A stretch of 64,000 bases of DNA from Candidatus Rifleibacteriota bacterium (GTDB lineage: Bacteria > Muiribacteriota > Ozemobacteria > Ozemobacterales > Ozemobacteraceae), in contig JAAYNI010000067.1 in NCBI GenBank assembly GCA_012520995.1, positions 124,001 through 188,000 on the forward strand. Direction: 5' to 3'. Positions 32,041-39,926 of the stretch are shown in pieces; positions within the stretch are counted from its first letter, which is position 1; each line of letters opens with the position of its first letter. Both the position numbers and the translations under genes were made by a program. The notes under the pieces are model-generated. The model was not told the DNA's origin. It searched no databases and saw only the letters and a list, made by a program, of their open reading frames with translations.

Positions 32041-32086
32041 AAAAAATCTGTTCGATAATAAACATTTAGATTTTACAGACTTCTAG

Positions 32087-35000
32087 TTATTCCAGTCCGA
32101 GTGATGCTTTACCTTGGAATACTCCGCCTGAAGTGCCCACCCAGACATGGCGGTTTGTGCCTGCTTCGCCTTCAGATTGAACCATAGAGGTAATTGTTTT
32201 GTGAGAGCCGAGTCCGCTCCGGATACGCATCCATGTGCCTCCTGAGTTGGTGGAGCGATAAACTCCGTCCTCTGAACCCGCCATAACATTTATTACGTTG
32301 GTAGGATCAAGCAGGATACATCTGGTGTTGGTGTCTACTCCTCCTGCTCCGAAAGATCTTGCTTGCCAAGTAGCGCCAGAGTCTATGGACATGAATACGC
32401 CTTTCGAGGTTGCCGCCCAGACTTTATTAGAGTTTATCACGTCTACGGTTATATCCATAGGCAAGCCGCCTATTGTGGAAGGGGCTGGTGGTGAGGTTAT
32501 AAGAATGTCTATATAGGGATTTGGGTCTACTAGGTCTACGCTTGGTGGATCGCCATAAAACTGCTCTCTTTGTGCGTTGGAATACATTGGGATGAGTAGT
32601 TGCTTATCCTTAAAAGTATATGAAGTCGAATTTTGACAAAGAGCATAGAGGCTGTGATCGGCAAATTTGATTTTAGAAACGGGAGAGTTGATAGGATTTG
32701 TTTTGCCCTTGTTTGAATAAGCCGTTTTGGCATAAGTGATTGGTGGGTCGTCTTGGGTTTGAGTTTGTCTCGTTTCTTGCTCAAAATAGGGGTTCATGGT
32801 GTCTATAAGGTAGAGGAAATTAGAATAGGTTTTATAATCTTCATTCAAAGTGATCTTGTAAATTCCGTCTGTGCCGGCTGCATACATAATTCTCGGGTTT
32901 TCAGTATCAAAAGTTATAGAATGATAGGCTCGATCTTCATAGGGATCATAATGTGGAGAGCCTTTAACTTTAATAGCTTTTCTGTTTTGGATATCTATAT
33001 AGTAGATTCCTTCTTTGGTAGCTGCATACATTTTATTTGCACTGTTATTCTGTATATCATCTACGCTGGATGTAATTAGCCCGCCTCCTGCTTTCGTGAC
33101 AGGTTGCCAATAAGGGTCGTCTCCTTCTTCTTTATTGAATCTTCTGTAAAATATTCCGTAGTTTTTATTCAAGTCGCCTGCGCCTGCAAAAATCCTGACG
33201 TTTTTATTGTCGTTTGCGTTAATGACAGGTGCTATTTGCAGACATTTGATGGGCATAGGCGCGTCAATCAGAGTGTCTGTCATTCCTTCGCGTTTAGGCA
33301 TCCAGAAGTCTGTGAGAGTGACTTTTACAGTTGTTGTGGCGGATGGATCGTATACTGATGTGGCACGCACGGTGACTTGTCCGTATTGCAATTCACTTGT
33401 CAGCGGAGCTGTGTAAGTGCCATCGTTTGCGACAGTTCCCAAGTCTGCTCCCTGTATAGGATCTATAGACCAAGTTACAGCTGTGTTTGGTACATCGGCA
33501 GGGATGAGTTTGTGGAAAAACCTCAGTTTTCCTACTTCAATAACAGTAGATGCGGAATTTATCTGGTGGTTAAGTTCCACTTTGTCATGAATTTCTATTT
33601 TTAATTTTTCAAGAATAGTTATATTGGCCAGAGCAAAGGAATTCGGGTCTTTTTCTGAAGATACTCTCAGAATGACACTGTTGCTCCAATCCTGGTTAAA
33701 ATCATGGGGAGCATCTATTGGGCGTTTATAAGTAGCTCCAAAGGTATTTGGGTCTATACTCAGGGTACCTCTGTCATAGTTGGTTTCTTCGCTTCCTGGG
33801 CTGAAATCTCCAGTGTGCGCAGCATTTTTGAGTTCCCATACAAGTTTATCTTGAAAGGCTGGATGGGTGTTGCTTAAAAGAGTCGTGATGCGCAAAGGTT
33901 CAACCAATGGCATGGCCTTTATATTGTTTGGGTGTATTTCTATTTTGAGCGGCGGAATTATTTTGACAGCGGTATTGTTGGAAACTTCTCCTGCTGTGGC
34001 TGTAACCGTGAGTTGCACTTCAGAGGCGACCTCTTTAGGATAAAGCAGCACTTGATGTGGCGCTCCTTCTGTGACAAAGGTTGTAAGGTCGTTGTCAGGA
34101 CTGAAACTTGCGTGGAGAGCGGATGGTATTTTCCAAGTGACTTTGTTTTCCAGTGAGTTTTTTAAAACAGCTGAGAGAGTAATGGGGTTTCCGCGTCGTC
34201 CAACTGAATTGGCAACTTCCAGAGAAATTGAAGGGCCTGTGGATATACCGTATGACAATGAGGCAGTAATTTCAGGATAGTTTTTGGAGGCAATTTTGAC
34301 TATGACATCATCTGCAACGGTGCTTGGGGCTGTGTAGACAAGATCTACCAGAGTTCCATATTCAGCCTGTCTCTGATTTTCAAAACTTACTTGTCCATGA
34401 GAAACCTCCAGAAGATCCACGCCTCTTGTCGAGTGGAGTACATAGACTTCTGTGCGAGAGATCTCTTGAGGAGCCATATAGATTTTTTGGTTTGTAAAGG
34501 AATATGAGCCGTTAGGTTGTTTAAATAGAATAGCGGTAGTGGGTTTGAGTATAATTTCGAAACTATCAGTCATTTCTTGCATTTGGGTGGAAGAGACTTT
34601 TATGATTGGCTTTGTGGTGTCAGTTATGGGGTTAGGCGCTGTGTAGAGACCGCTTTGTGTGATAGTTCCTCTGTTGGTGCCTTCACCGCCGTTGGCTATA
34701 GACCAAGTGACAGGTTCAACCTCTGTAGGATCTGCATTTAGTATCTGATATTCCAGCTGTTTTGTTTTGCCGCTTGTTAAAGGTAAATTGTCAGCGGTAA
34801 TTGCTATTTTCGGGCCTTTAATGAGAAGCTTGGTAATTATTTCTTGGCTGCTGTTGCCAGCTTTGTCTTTGAAATAAGCCTTGAGTATGTATTTGGCAGC
34901 TTGAAGCCTCTCAGAGGTTAACCTGATTGGAGCAAAAGGGTAGGGGACTTCTTGATATTCAGGCTCTTGAGTTATGTTCTCCTTAAATACTTTATAGAAG

Positions 35001-36598
35001 ACCTGTTCCGTAGATTCATCTTTCAATTCGAAATGCAAGAAAACAGGCAGTTCTCCCAGTGTGGCTTCAGTGATGGCTGTTGAGGTTGGAGTGTCGTTTG
35101 GCTTTACGGCTATCAGGTTTCCTAAAGGGGGGGTGTAGTCAAGAGTCACAGTAGCAGAAATAAGATCGGATAAATTGCCTGCTTCATCTCTGAATCTGGC
35201 GTAAATACGGCGTTCTCCCTCCTGATTATTCAAGGTCCACTGGCAGGGATTGGCATATTTTATCCATTTGTCATTTGATGAGGGCTGTACATCGTTTTTT
35301 ATTTGCATTTCGTATGGTGGAGAATCGCTTGAGAAAAACAGGGTTACATCGCGGTGAGATATTTGCAGGTTATCTTCCTGTTCAGGGGAGTCAATGTTCA
35401 TAGTAACTACAGGCGGTTGAGTTTTTAGGATTATTGAGGCTGTATATACGTCATATTCGTTTGCAAGACCGCCTTTGAATTTTGCATAAACAGTTTTCTC
35501 TCCCTCTTCAGATGAAAATGTTATTTCTTTGCGAGGTTTCATAGGCTCAAAGAAGGAACCGGAAAAGTCGGGCTGAAGAGAAATCATCATCATTTCAGCG
35601 GTTGGAAAAACTATATCGAGAGTAGCTTTATTGGAGGAAGTGAGTGTTTTGCCTTCGTTGAGCCAAATACCTAAGAAGCCTGCGGTTACTCTGGTTATGG
35701 ATGTTGAAATGACAGGAGAAAGGTTTCCGTCTTCTGATTTCAGTTGTAAATAGACTATTTTTTGCCCGGAGGATTCGCCAGGAAAAGTCATGGTCTTTGA
35801 AGGTTTGAAGGTTTCCCAGGGTGAGTCGTCAAAGTCTGAACGCCAAGAAACTCTCATTTCGCTGGCATTGGCAGCTAATATATTCAGATCTAGAGTTTTA
35901 TCTGAAGTTATCTCTTTTCCGTCGCTCGGATTAAAAGAATAGTTGGTTGGTCCAGGTTCTGTTGCCAAAGTTACAGAGAGACCACTTTTTATCAATTCTT
36001 GAGAAGGAGTTTTCAGCTTGATTGAAATGTTGTAAGAGCCTCCAGGAGAAAGGTCTGTGAATTGAGTTGTGTGATTTTGGGCACCTTGTCCAATAATTTT
36101 AACTTGTTCTTGTTCTCCAGGCCTAGCAATTGAAACCTCAGAGTCACAGTTTGCAAAAGTTTTGAAGGTGATTGAAAAGGAATTGGTTTTAACATTGTGA
36201 ATCAGGAGGCTTTTGATTTCCAAAAGAGGGCCGTCAAAGAGTTTTTCTTCTTGCCCTATGTATTGTAAATTTTTTTTGAATGTTATTTCGCTGTTAAAGG
36301 CGTTTGCGGAAAAGTTGTAGACTCCGTGAGGAAGATTCTCGAAAGAAAATATGCCTGCTTCATTGGTCATAGTTGACATTGCTATTGTTCCCTCTGGTCT
36401 TTTAGCGAAAACAGGCAAGTATCCGTAGATTTGTCGATTTTTAAAATAAATTCGACCGAAAAGCGGATTTTTCTCCAGCTCTCCGACTATTGAGGAGCCT
36501 GAAGGATACAAAGAGTCATCAGAAGATGACATTCCTAGGCAACCAAAAAATATTATGGAGCCCAAAATAGCCAATATAAGCGCAATTTTCTTTTCCAT
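32087..36598 (-). CDS. Giant surface lipoprotein with Ig-like and BNR-type repeats
   Basis: The 1503-residue product has a lipoprotein signal (IIFFGC, acylated Cys20). Next comes a carboxypeptidase-regulatory-like segment (about 45-110: GRIYFKNRQIYGYLPVF ... FENLPHGVYNF). Several Ig-like units follow, including at least two of the form TWSI....GTI.q.GlYTAP (around 620 and 1090). Last are C-terminal BNR/sialidase-type propeller units (DGIYKITL, SIDSGATWQARS, STNSGGTWMRI, VWVGTSGGVFQG). Such proteins act in adhesion or carbohydrate binding. A -10 box TAAAAT lies 7 bases before the ATG, with no ribosome site. It faces the pilin-like operon across locus G. Confidence 0.8.
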   Translation of the reverse strand: MEKKIALILAILGSIIFFGCLGMSSSDDSLYPSGSSIVGELEKNPLFGRIYFKNRQIYGYLPVFAKRPEGTIAMSTMTNEAGIFSFENLPHGVYNFSANAFNSEITFKKNLQYIGQEEKLFDGPLLEIKSLLIHNVKTNSFSITFKTFANCDSEVSIARPGEQEQVKIIGQGAQNHTTQFTDLSPGGSYNISIKLKTPSQELIKSGLSVTLATEPGPTNYSFNPSDGKEITSDKTLDLNILAANASEMRVSWRSDFDDSPWETFKPSKTMTFPGESSGQKIVYLQLKSEDGNLSPVISTSITRVTAGFLGIWLNEGKTLTSSNKATLDIVFPTAEMMMISLQPDFSGSFFEPMKPRKEITFSSEEGEKTVYAKFKGGLANEYDVYTASIILKTQPPVVTMNIDSPEQEDNLQISHRDVTLFFSSDSPPYEMQIKNDVQPSSNDKWIKYANPCQWTLNNQEGERRIYARFRDEAGNLSDLISATVTLDYTPPLGNLIAVKPNDTPTSTAITEATLGELPVFLHFELKDESTEQVFYKVFKENITQEPEYQEVPYPFAPIRLTSERLQAAKYILKAYFKDKAGNSSQEIITKLLIKGPKIAITADNLPLTSGKTKQLEYQILNADPTEVEPVTWSIANGGEGTNRGTITQSGLYTAPNPITDTTKPIIKVSSTQMQEMTDSFEIILKPTTAILFKQPNGSYSFTNQKIYMAPQEISRTEVYVLHSTRGVDLLEVSHGQVSFENQRQAEYGTLVDLVYTAPSTVADDVIVKIASKNYPEITASLSYGISTGPSISLEVANSVGRRGNPITLSAVLKNSLENKVTWKIPSALHASFSPDNDLTTFVTEGAPHQVLLYPKEVASEVQLTVTATAGEVSNNTAVKIIPPLKIEIHPNNIKAMPLVEPLRITTLLSNTHPAFQDKLVWELKNAAHTGDFSPGSEETNYDRGTLSIDPNTFGATYKRPIDAPHDFNQDWSNSVILRVSSEKDPNSFALANITILEKLKIEIHDKVELNHQINSASTVIEVGKLRFFHKLIPADVPNTAVTWSIDPIQGADLGTVANDGTYTAPLTSELQYGQVTVRATSVYDPSATTTVKVTLTDFWMPKREGMTDTLIDAPMPIKCLQIAPVINANDNKNVRIFAGAGDLNKNYGIFYRRFNKEEGDDPYWQPVTKAGGGLITSSVDDIQNNSANKMYAATKEGIYYIDIQNRKAIKVKGSPHYDPYEDRAYHSITFDTENPRIMYAAGTDGIYKITLNEDYKTYSNFLYLIDTMNPYFEQETRQTQTQDDPPITYAKTAYSNKGKTNPINSPVSKIKFADHSLYALCQNSTSYTFKDKQLLIPMYSNAQREQFYGDPPSVDLVDPNPYIDILITSPPAPSTIGGLPMDITVDVINSNKVWAATSKGVFMSIDSGATWQARSFGAGGVDTNTRCILLDPTNVINVMAGSEDGVYRSTNSGGTWMRIRSGLGSHKTITSMVQSEGEAGTNRHVWVGTSGGVFQGKASLGLE

Positions 36599-36604
36599 GG
36601 TCTG

Positions 36605-36610
36605 ATTTTA
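36605..36610 (-). promoter_or_regulatory. Extended -10 box, predicted fully leaderless start
   Basis: Minus strand TGATAAAAT, an extended -10. Seven bases after the hexamer falls on base 36598, the A of the lipoprotein ATG. The -35 position (TCTCAA) is weak. Confidence 0.5.
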
Positions 36611-36673
36611 TCACAATATAAGCCTTATTGAGAGGTTTTCTCATAATAATTTTTCGTTTTTTTTATTTTGCCA

Positions 36674-36702
36674 TTGCAAATAGGGCTGGATTTTGATATT
36701 CT
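36674..36702 (+). promoter_or_regulatory. Candidate promoter upstream of 6S RNA
   Basis: TTGCAA (36674-36679), a 17-base spacer, TATTCT (36697-36702). The predicted start near 36709 would give about 40 bases of 5' precursor, including a GCGGT/ACCGC hairpin (36714-36726), so processing would be needed. Confidence 0.35.
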
Positions 36703-36750
36703 AATCTTAGAAGGCGGTTTGACCGCACTTTAACGTTCTTTGACTTTTTT

Positions 36751-36940
36751 CCCTGCGTTGTTCGTGATGGTGCAGGTTAAATTGAGCCGACACCTGTTCC
36801 ACAAGGGAATCCATCTCTGCGCTGCTTCAGGGTTACTTACGACCGGGTGTAACCCGCTACGAAGTCCTGTCGCTACCGCAGGCGGACAACCATACTAATA
36901 AAGTGGGTTCAATTTCTTCCTTTACACGGCAATTGCGGGG
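36751..36940 (+). ncRNA. ssrS: 6S RNA (SsrS)
   Basis: 6S RNA mimics an open promoter and sequesters housekeeping RNA polymerase. This 190-base segment folds as the expected rod. The closing stem is CCCTGCGTTG (36751-36760) with CAATTGCGGGG (36930-36940, one bulge), followed by TTCG. A second stem joins AAATTGAGCC and GGGTTCAATTT. A large internal bubble, a CTGCG/CGCAG stem and an apical hairpin GGGTTAC/GTAACCC lie further in. The 5' TGTTCG-type start and GACACCTGTTCCAC stretch resemble known 6S RNAs. tmRNA, SRP RNA and RNase P hallmarks are absent. A terminator follows at 36954. No protein frame explains the conservation. Confidence 0.8.
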
Positions 36941-36953
36941 TCTGAAAACTAAG

Positions 36954-36979
36954 GCTGCCTTTGCAATAAGGCAGCTTTT
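36954..36979 (+). terminator. Intrinsic terminator after 6S RNA
   Basis: GCTGCCTT (36954-36961), a 6-base loop, AAGGCAGC (36968-36975), then TTTT. Confidence 0.85.
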
Positions 36980-37003
36980 CTATTTATTGACAAAAGTGCG
37001 ACA

Positions 37004-37798
37004 ATGCAAGAGACAAGAATTGTAGTTTTAGGCGATGTTTTTGGCGATACTGGCCGTAAAACTCTCGCTAAGACTATGCCTGAAATTGTAGAAAAGTATC
37101 AGCCCGACTGGATAATAGCAAATGGAGAGAATATTTCCGGCGGCAACGGAATTTCTAAGAAGCATGCGAACTTTCTTCTTCAAATAGGCGTAGACGTTAT
37201 AACTACAGGCAATCATCTGTTTGCCAGAAATGACTGGCAGGAAGTGACTGCTTCTGTAAAGAATATTTTAAGACCTCATAATATGTTGCCCGATAATTTT
37301 CCAAGCAAGGGTATTAAGCGCTTTAGTAAAGAAGGCAAACAGGATATTCAGGTGATGAATCTTTGCGGCCGAGTTTTTATGGAACCTTGCTTTTGTCCTT
37401 TTCAAACGTTTGACAGGCTTTTTGCTGAACTGGATTCTTCTGTTCCTTTGATTGTAGATTTTCATGCGGAAGCAACTTCTGAAAAGCAGGCTTTCGGATG
37501 GCATGCCGCTGGAAGAGCCTCGGCAGTATATGGAACTCACACTCATGTTCAGACTTCCGATGCCCGTATAATTACTTCGAATGGAAGAAATACGGCTTTT
37601 ATAACCGATATAGGCATGACTGGCTCCAGAGACGGTATAATAGGAGTCGATAGGGATACTATAATAGACCGTTTTCTAGGTGGCTACTCCGACAGGTTTA
37701 CGGCTGGAGATTTGCCTGGAAAGGCAGAAGGAGCCTTCTTTTTGATAGACGGTTCTGGTGCCGTACAGACTGAGTCTTTCAGGTTTTTTGCTTTTTGA
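37004..37798 (+). CDS. ymdB: YmdB-type metallophosphoesterase
   Basis: Bacillus YmdB is a 2',3'-cyclic nucleotide phosphodiesterase affecting biofilm and motility decisions. The 264 residues match that family: VVLGDVFGDTGR (7-18), ANGENISGGNGI, TTGNHLF, DFHAEATSEK, YGTHTHVQTSDA and DIGMTGSRDG. The metal-binding Asp, Asn and His residues are all present. No Shine-Dalgarno sequence precedes the ATG; the gene starts 25 bases after the 6S terminator. Its last 20 bases overlap the end of the convergent thioredoxin-like gene. Confidence 0.92.
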   Translation: MQETRIVVLGDVFGDTGRKTLAKTMPEIVEKYQPDWIIANGENISGGNGISKKHANFLLQIGVDVITTGNHLFARNDWQEVTASVKNILRPHNMLPDNFPSKGIKRFSKEGKQDIQVMNLCGRVFMEPCFCPFQTFDRLFAELDSSVPLIVDFHAEATSEKQAFGWHAAGRASAVYGTHTHVQTSDARIITSNGRNTAFITDIGMTGSRDGIIGVDRDTIIDRFLGGYSDRFTAGDLPGKAEGAFFLIDGSGAVQTESFRFFAF

Positions 37799-38162
37799 GG
37801 TTTTTTCTCAAAACTTTGAAATAATCCAAAAACATGGAGTCTAACTGATAACCTGGCAACATAATGGGTTCACGCTCAGTAGAATCTTCGGCTTTTTTGT
37901 CCGAATTGTTGTCGGATGTTTTGGGTGGCAGTGCTTCATAAGCTATGGTAGATGGGATATTTCTAACCTCTAAGCTTTTGGCCAATTCCTCATTGGAGTC
38001 TATGTCTAAAATGAAGAATTCAGCAATATCAGAGTTTTCCGCTTGTAGGCGCTCAGCTGATTCTTTCTGCATAAGAGAAGGTTGACACCAAGAGGCGTAA
38101 AAAACAACAAAAATGGCTTTATTCTGTTCAGATAATATTTTATCTAAGTTAGCAAGGTTCAT
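37779..38162 (-). CDS. Thioredoxin-fold protein with single active-site cysteine
   Basis: The 127 residues follow the thioredoxin pattern: KAIFVVFYASWCQPS (16-29), the cis-proline loop RNIPST (68-72) and a terminal helix. The active site is W-C-Q-P-S, so the second cysteine is missing and disulfide reduction by the normal dithiol route is impossible. A charged insertion (about 80-99, KTSDNNSDKK...STERE) splits the second half. There is no signal peptide, so it is cytoplasmic. It may bind partners by mixed disulfide or act as a scaffold. It overlaps ymdB by 20 bases tail to tail. Confidence 0.75.
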   Translation of the reverse strand: MNLANLDKILSEQNKAIFVVFYASWCQPSLMQKESAERLQAENSDIAEFFILDIDSNEELAKSLEVRNIPSTIAYEALPPKTSDNNSDKKAEDSTEREPIMLPGYQLDSMFLDYFKVLRKNLKKQKT

Positions 38163-38199
38163 CTTCGGAAATGTCCGTCCAGATAAAAGTATTGATGTT

Positions 38200-38228
38200 T
38201 GTTATAGTCAATAAGATACTGTATAATA
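38200..38228 (+). promoter_or_regulatory. Promoter of the 38279-47082 cluster
   Basis: TTGTTA (38200-38205), a 17-base spacer, consensus TATAAT (38223-38228). The predicted start near 38235 leaves a 44-base leader with TTTGGAG before the first ATG. Confidence 0.65.
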
Positions 38229-38278
38229 CTTGTCGTTACAAATAAAAAGTATTTTTTTGCTTCTTTGGAGAATTTGCC

Positions 38279-39118
38279 ATGAAAATAAAACAAGTCATGG
38301 ATAGTTTATCACAAATATTAGAAAGCATGTCTTTCAACGAGTTGATGCCTTTTCCACTGCCTTTAGAAGAATACTGGTCGCATCCTGATTTGTTTCTTTC
38401 ATTGGCAGGCAGAAAGCCTAATTTTGTTTACGTTTTTCAGCACGTAAAGCCGGGTGAGTTCTTAGAGAAGCTGGAACCAACGCCGCAACTTATCGCTCTT
38501 TTTGATAAAGTAGGCTCAACTTTGCCTGAGACAAAGCTTTTTCAGTTTTTATCAGAAGTTTCTAAGATAGCTTCTAAGGATAATCCTGCTTACTTTGAGG
38601 TGCAAGCTATTAATAAACGTCCTTATCTTAGGGATACCCAATGTTTGACTTGGATAATTTTCATGGAAGGAGTTCCTTGCGGCAAGCTTTTTCTTTATAC
38701 AGCTCTTCCTGGAAATAAACTTCCTGAAAGCGGCAGGCTCCTGCTTCATATCAGCCCGGCTGCTTTGGCTTCTGCTTTGACGATTCAGAAACAAGAAGAC
38801 GACTTGTGTGATTGGGAAACAGGTATTTCTTCACATATATTGACGGCGCCTGTATCTTGGATGAGAATTCCGCAGATGCTTAACATTAAACATGCTCTTC
38901 AAGCTCTCGTGCCTTCCGTAGACGATGAAAACATGGAGGTTTCCGATTCTCCTGTGCAGACTTCTTTGCCCCCTGCTTCAGAGTTCTCGGATTTGTTTGC
39001 AATTTATAATGCTAATTCTCGCAAAATTAACTTGAATGAATCACTCTATAGGCTTTTCGTAGAGAGATTAAAGACCTTGACACAAAAATTGTTGTCTGCC
39101 AAGTCTCCTGGTATATAA
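38279..39118 (+). CDS. Unknown cytoplasmic protein, first gene of the signalling cluster
   Basis: The 279-residue product has no signal peptide or membrane segment. Residues 1-180 look like a globular alpha/beta domain (FNELMPFPLPLEEYW ... NFVYVFQHV ... LTWIIFMEGVPCGKLFLY). Residues 215-245 are a Ser/Pro-rich linker, and the C-terminus is helical. I recognise no family. TTTGGAG precedes the ATG. It stands directly before the LolA-like gene and seems to lead the cluster that ends in the NtrC-type regulator. Confidence 0.65.
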   Translation: MKIKQVMDSLSQILESMSFNELMPFPLPLEEYWSHPDLFLSLAGRKPNFVYVFQHVKPGEFLEKLEPTPQLIALFDKVGSTLPETKLFQFLSEVSKIASKDNPAYFEVQAINKRPYLRDTQCLTWIIFMEGVPCGKLFLYTALPGNKLPESGRLLLHISPAALASALTIQKQEDDLCDWETGISSHILTAPVSWMRIPQMLNIKHALQALVPSVDDENMEVSDSPVQTSLPPASEFSDLFAIYNANSRKINLNESLYRLFVERLKTLTQKLLSAKSPGI

Positions 39119-39925
39119 ATGTTGTTAAAGAAGGACATTGTGTTCAATTCCCTGAAAGGTTTGTTGTTTTTGCTGATTTTTGCTTGTCTTCTCTCTCCAG
39201 CAGCAGCTATAACTCCAGATGAGCTTTTTCAAGCAATGGAAGAGAGGGCGATTGATATTACTTCACTTGCTGCAACCTGTGAAATGCACTATGGGAACGA
39301 TGTGTACACGGCGTCTATGTATGTCAAAGAGCCTAACAAGTTTTTAGTAGATTTTGATAATTCCTCTATGATTTTAGCTTTCGATGGAAGAACTCTCTGG
39401 ATCTACATTAAACTTCTTAATACAGCCTACTATGCTGATATAGCTGAAAAGGAAACTCCTTGGCTTTTGCAGCAGTTTTTTCCTGACTTTAAAATGTTGT
39501 TTCTGAAGGCTACCAAAAACTCTGTTTTTGCATTTTTCGATGTCGAGATACTTTCAAAAGAAACAACCGATATTTATTCCTCTTATCCGACAATCTTTAA
39601 ACCTAAAATGACAGCTTTCTTTAAAAAGTTTTTGAATACAGAAAAATACTTAATTGTTTTTTCAAACGTTGACATGGTACCTCTTCGGGTTGTACAATAT
39701 GCTCCTGGTGCTTCAGAAGTCGCTGAGATGATTTTTACTTCTTACAGGTTTAATGAAGATGTCTCGGATGAACTGTTTTGCTATAAACCGCCTCTTGCGG
39801 CATTGAAACTGCCTTTTAAACATCTTATATTTGCCGGTGTAGAGGATATGGCGAGCAAGGTGACTGATAAAATAGGCTCGACATATCGCAACTTAAAGAA
39901 CCGCATATTGAAATGGAGCTTTTAG
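39119..39925 (+). CDS. Exported LolA-like protein
   Basis: The 268-residue product carries a signal peptide (hydrophobic stretch 14-29, ending SPAAA). The mature part follows the LolA/LolB half-barrel pattern: YTASMYVKEPNKFLVDF (63-79), LAFDGRTLWIYI, and FTSYRFNEDVSDELFCYKPP near residue 225. LolA carries lipoproteins across the periplasm; divergent members have other lipid-binding roles, and this copy is only LolA-like. ATG 39119 touches the previous stop and has no ribosome site; GTG 39140, after AAGAAGGA, is an alternative start that keeps the signal peptide. Confidence 0.7.
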   Translation: MLLKKDIVFNSLKGLLFLLIFACLLSPAAAITPDELFQAMEERAIDITSLAATCEMHYGNDVYTASMYVKEPNKFLVDFDNSSMILAFDGRTLWIYIKLLNTAYYADIAEKETPWLLQQFFPDFKMLFLKATKNSVFAFFDVEILSKETTDIYSSYPTIFKPKMTAFFKKFLNTEKYLIVFSNVDMVPLRVVQYAPGASEVAEMIFTSYRFNEDVSDELFCYKPPLAALKLPFKHLIFAGVEDMASKVTDKIGSTYRNLKNRILKWSF

Positions 39926-39926
39926 C

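Larger units (their letters stand above)
31811..32060. other. Intergenic repeat locus G
   Basis: Lies between the convergent pilin operon and the giant lipoprotein gene. In order: TTGCAACTAAAA, the 80-base dispersed block (31833-31912), 7-base units (31895-31922), the ACTCAATT block (31926-31957), another 7-base tandem (31968-31995), the hairpin (31997-32015) and the 10-base motif (32022-32040). It is the most complete copy of the composite element. No intrinsic terminator is evident. Confidence 0.8.

Noticed and set aside
36714-36726. Terminator hairpin GCGGT/ACCGC
   Set aside because: Only five pairs and no T-run directly after; more likely part of the 6S precursor or the promoter region.
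38163-38278. Sigma-54 promoter for the cluster containing the NtrC-like regulator
   Set aside because: No TGGCAC-n5-TTGC element; a sigma-70 type promoter fits well instead.
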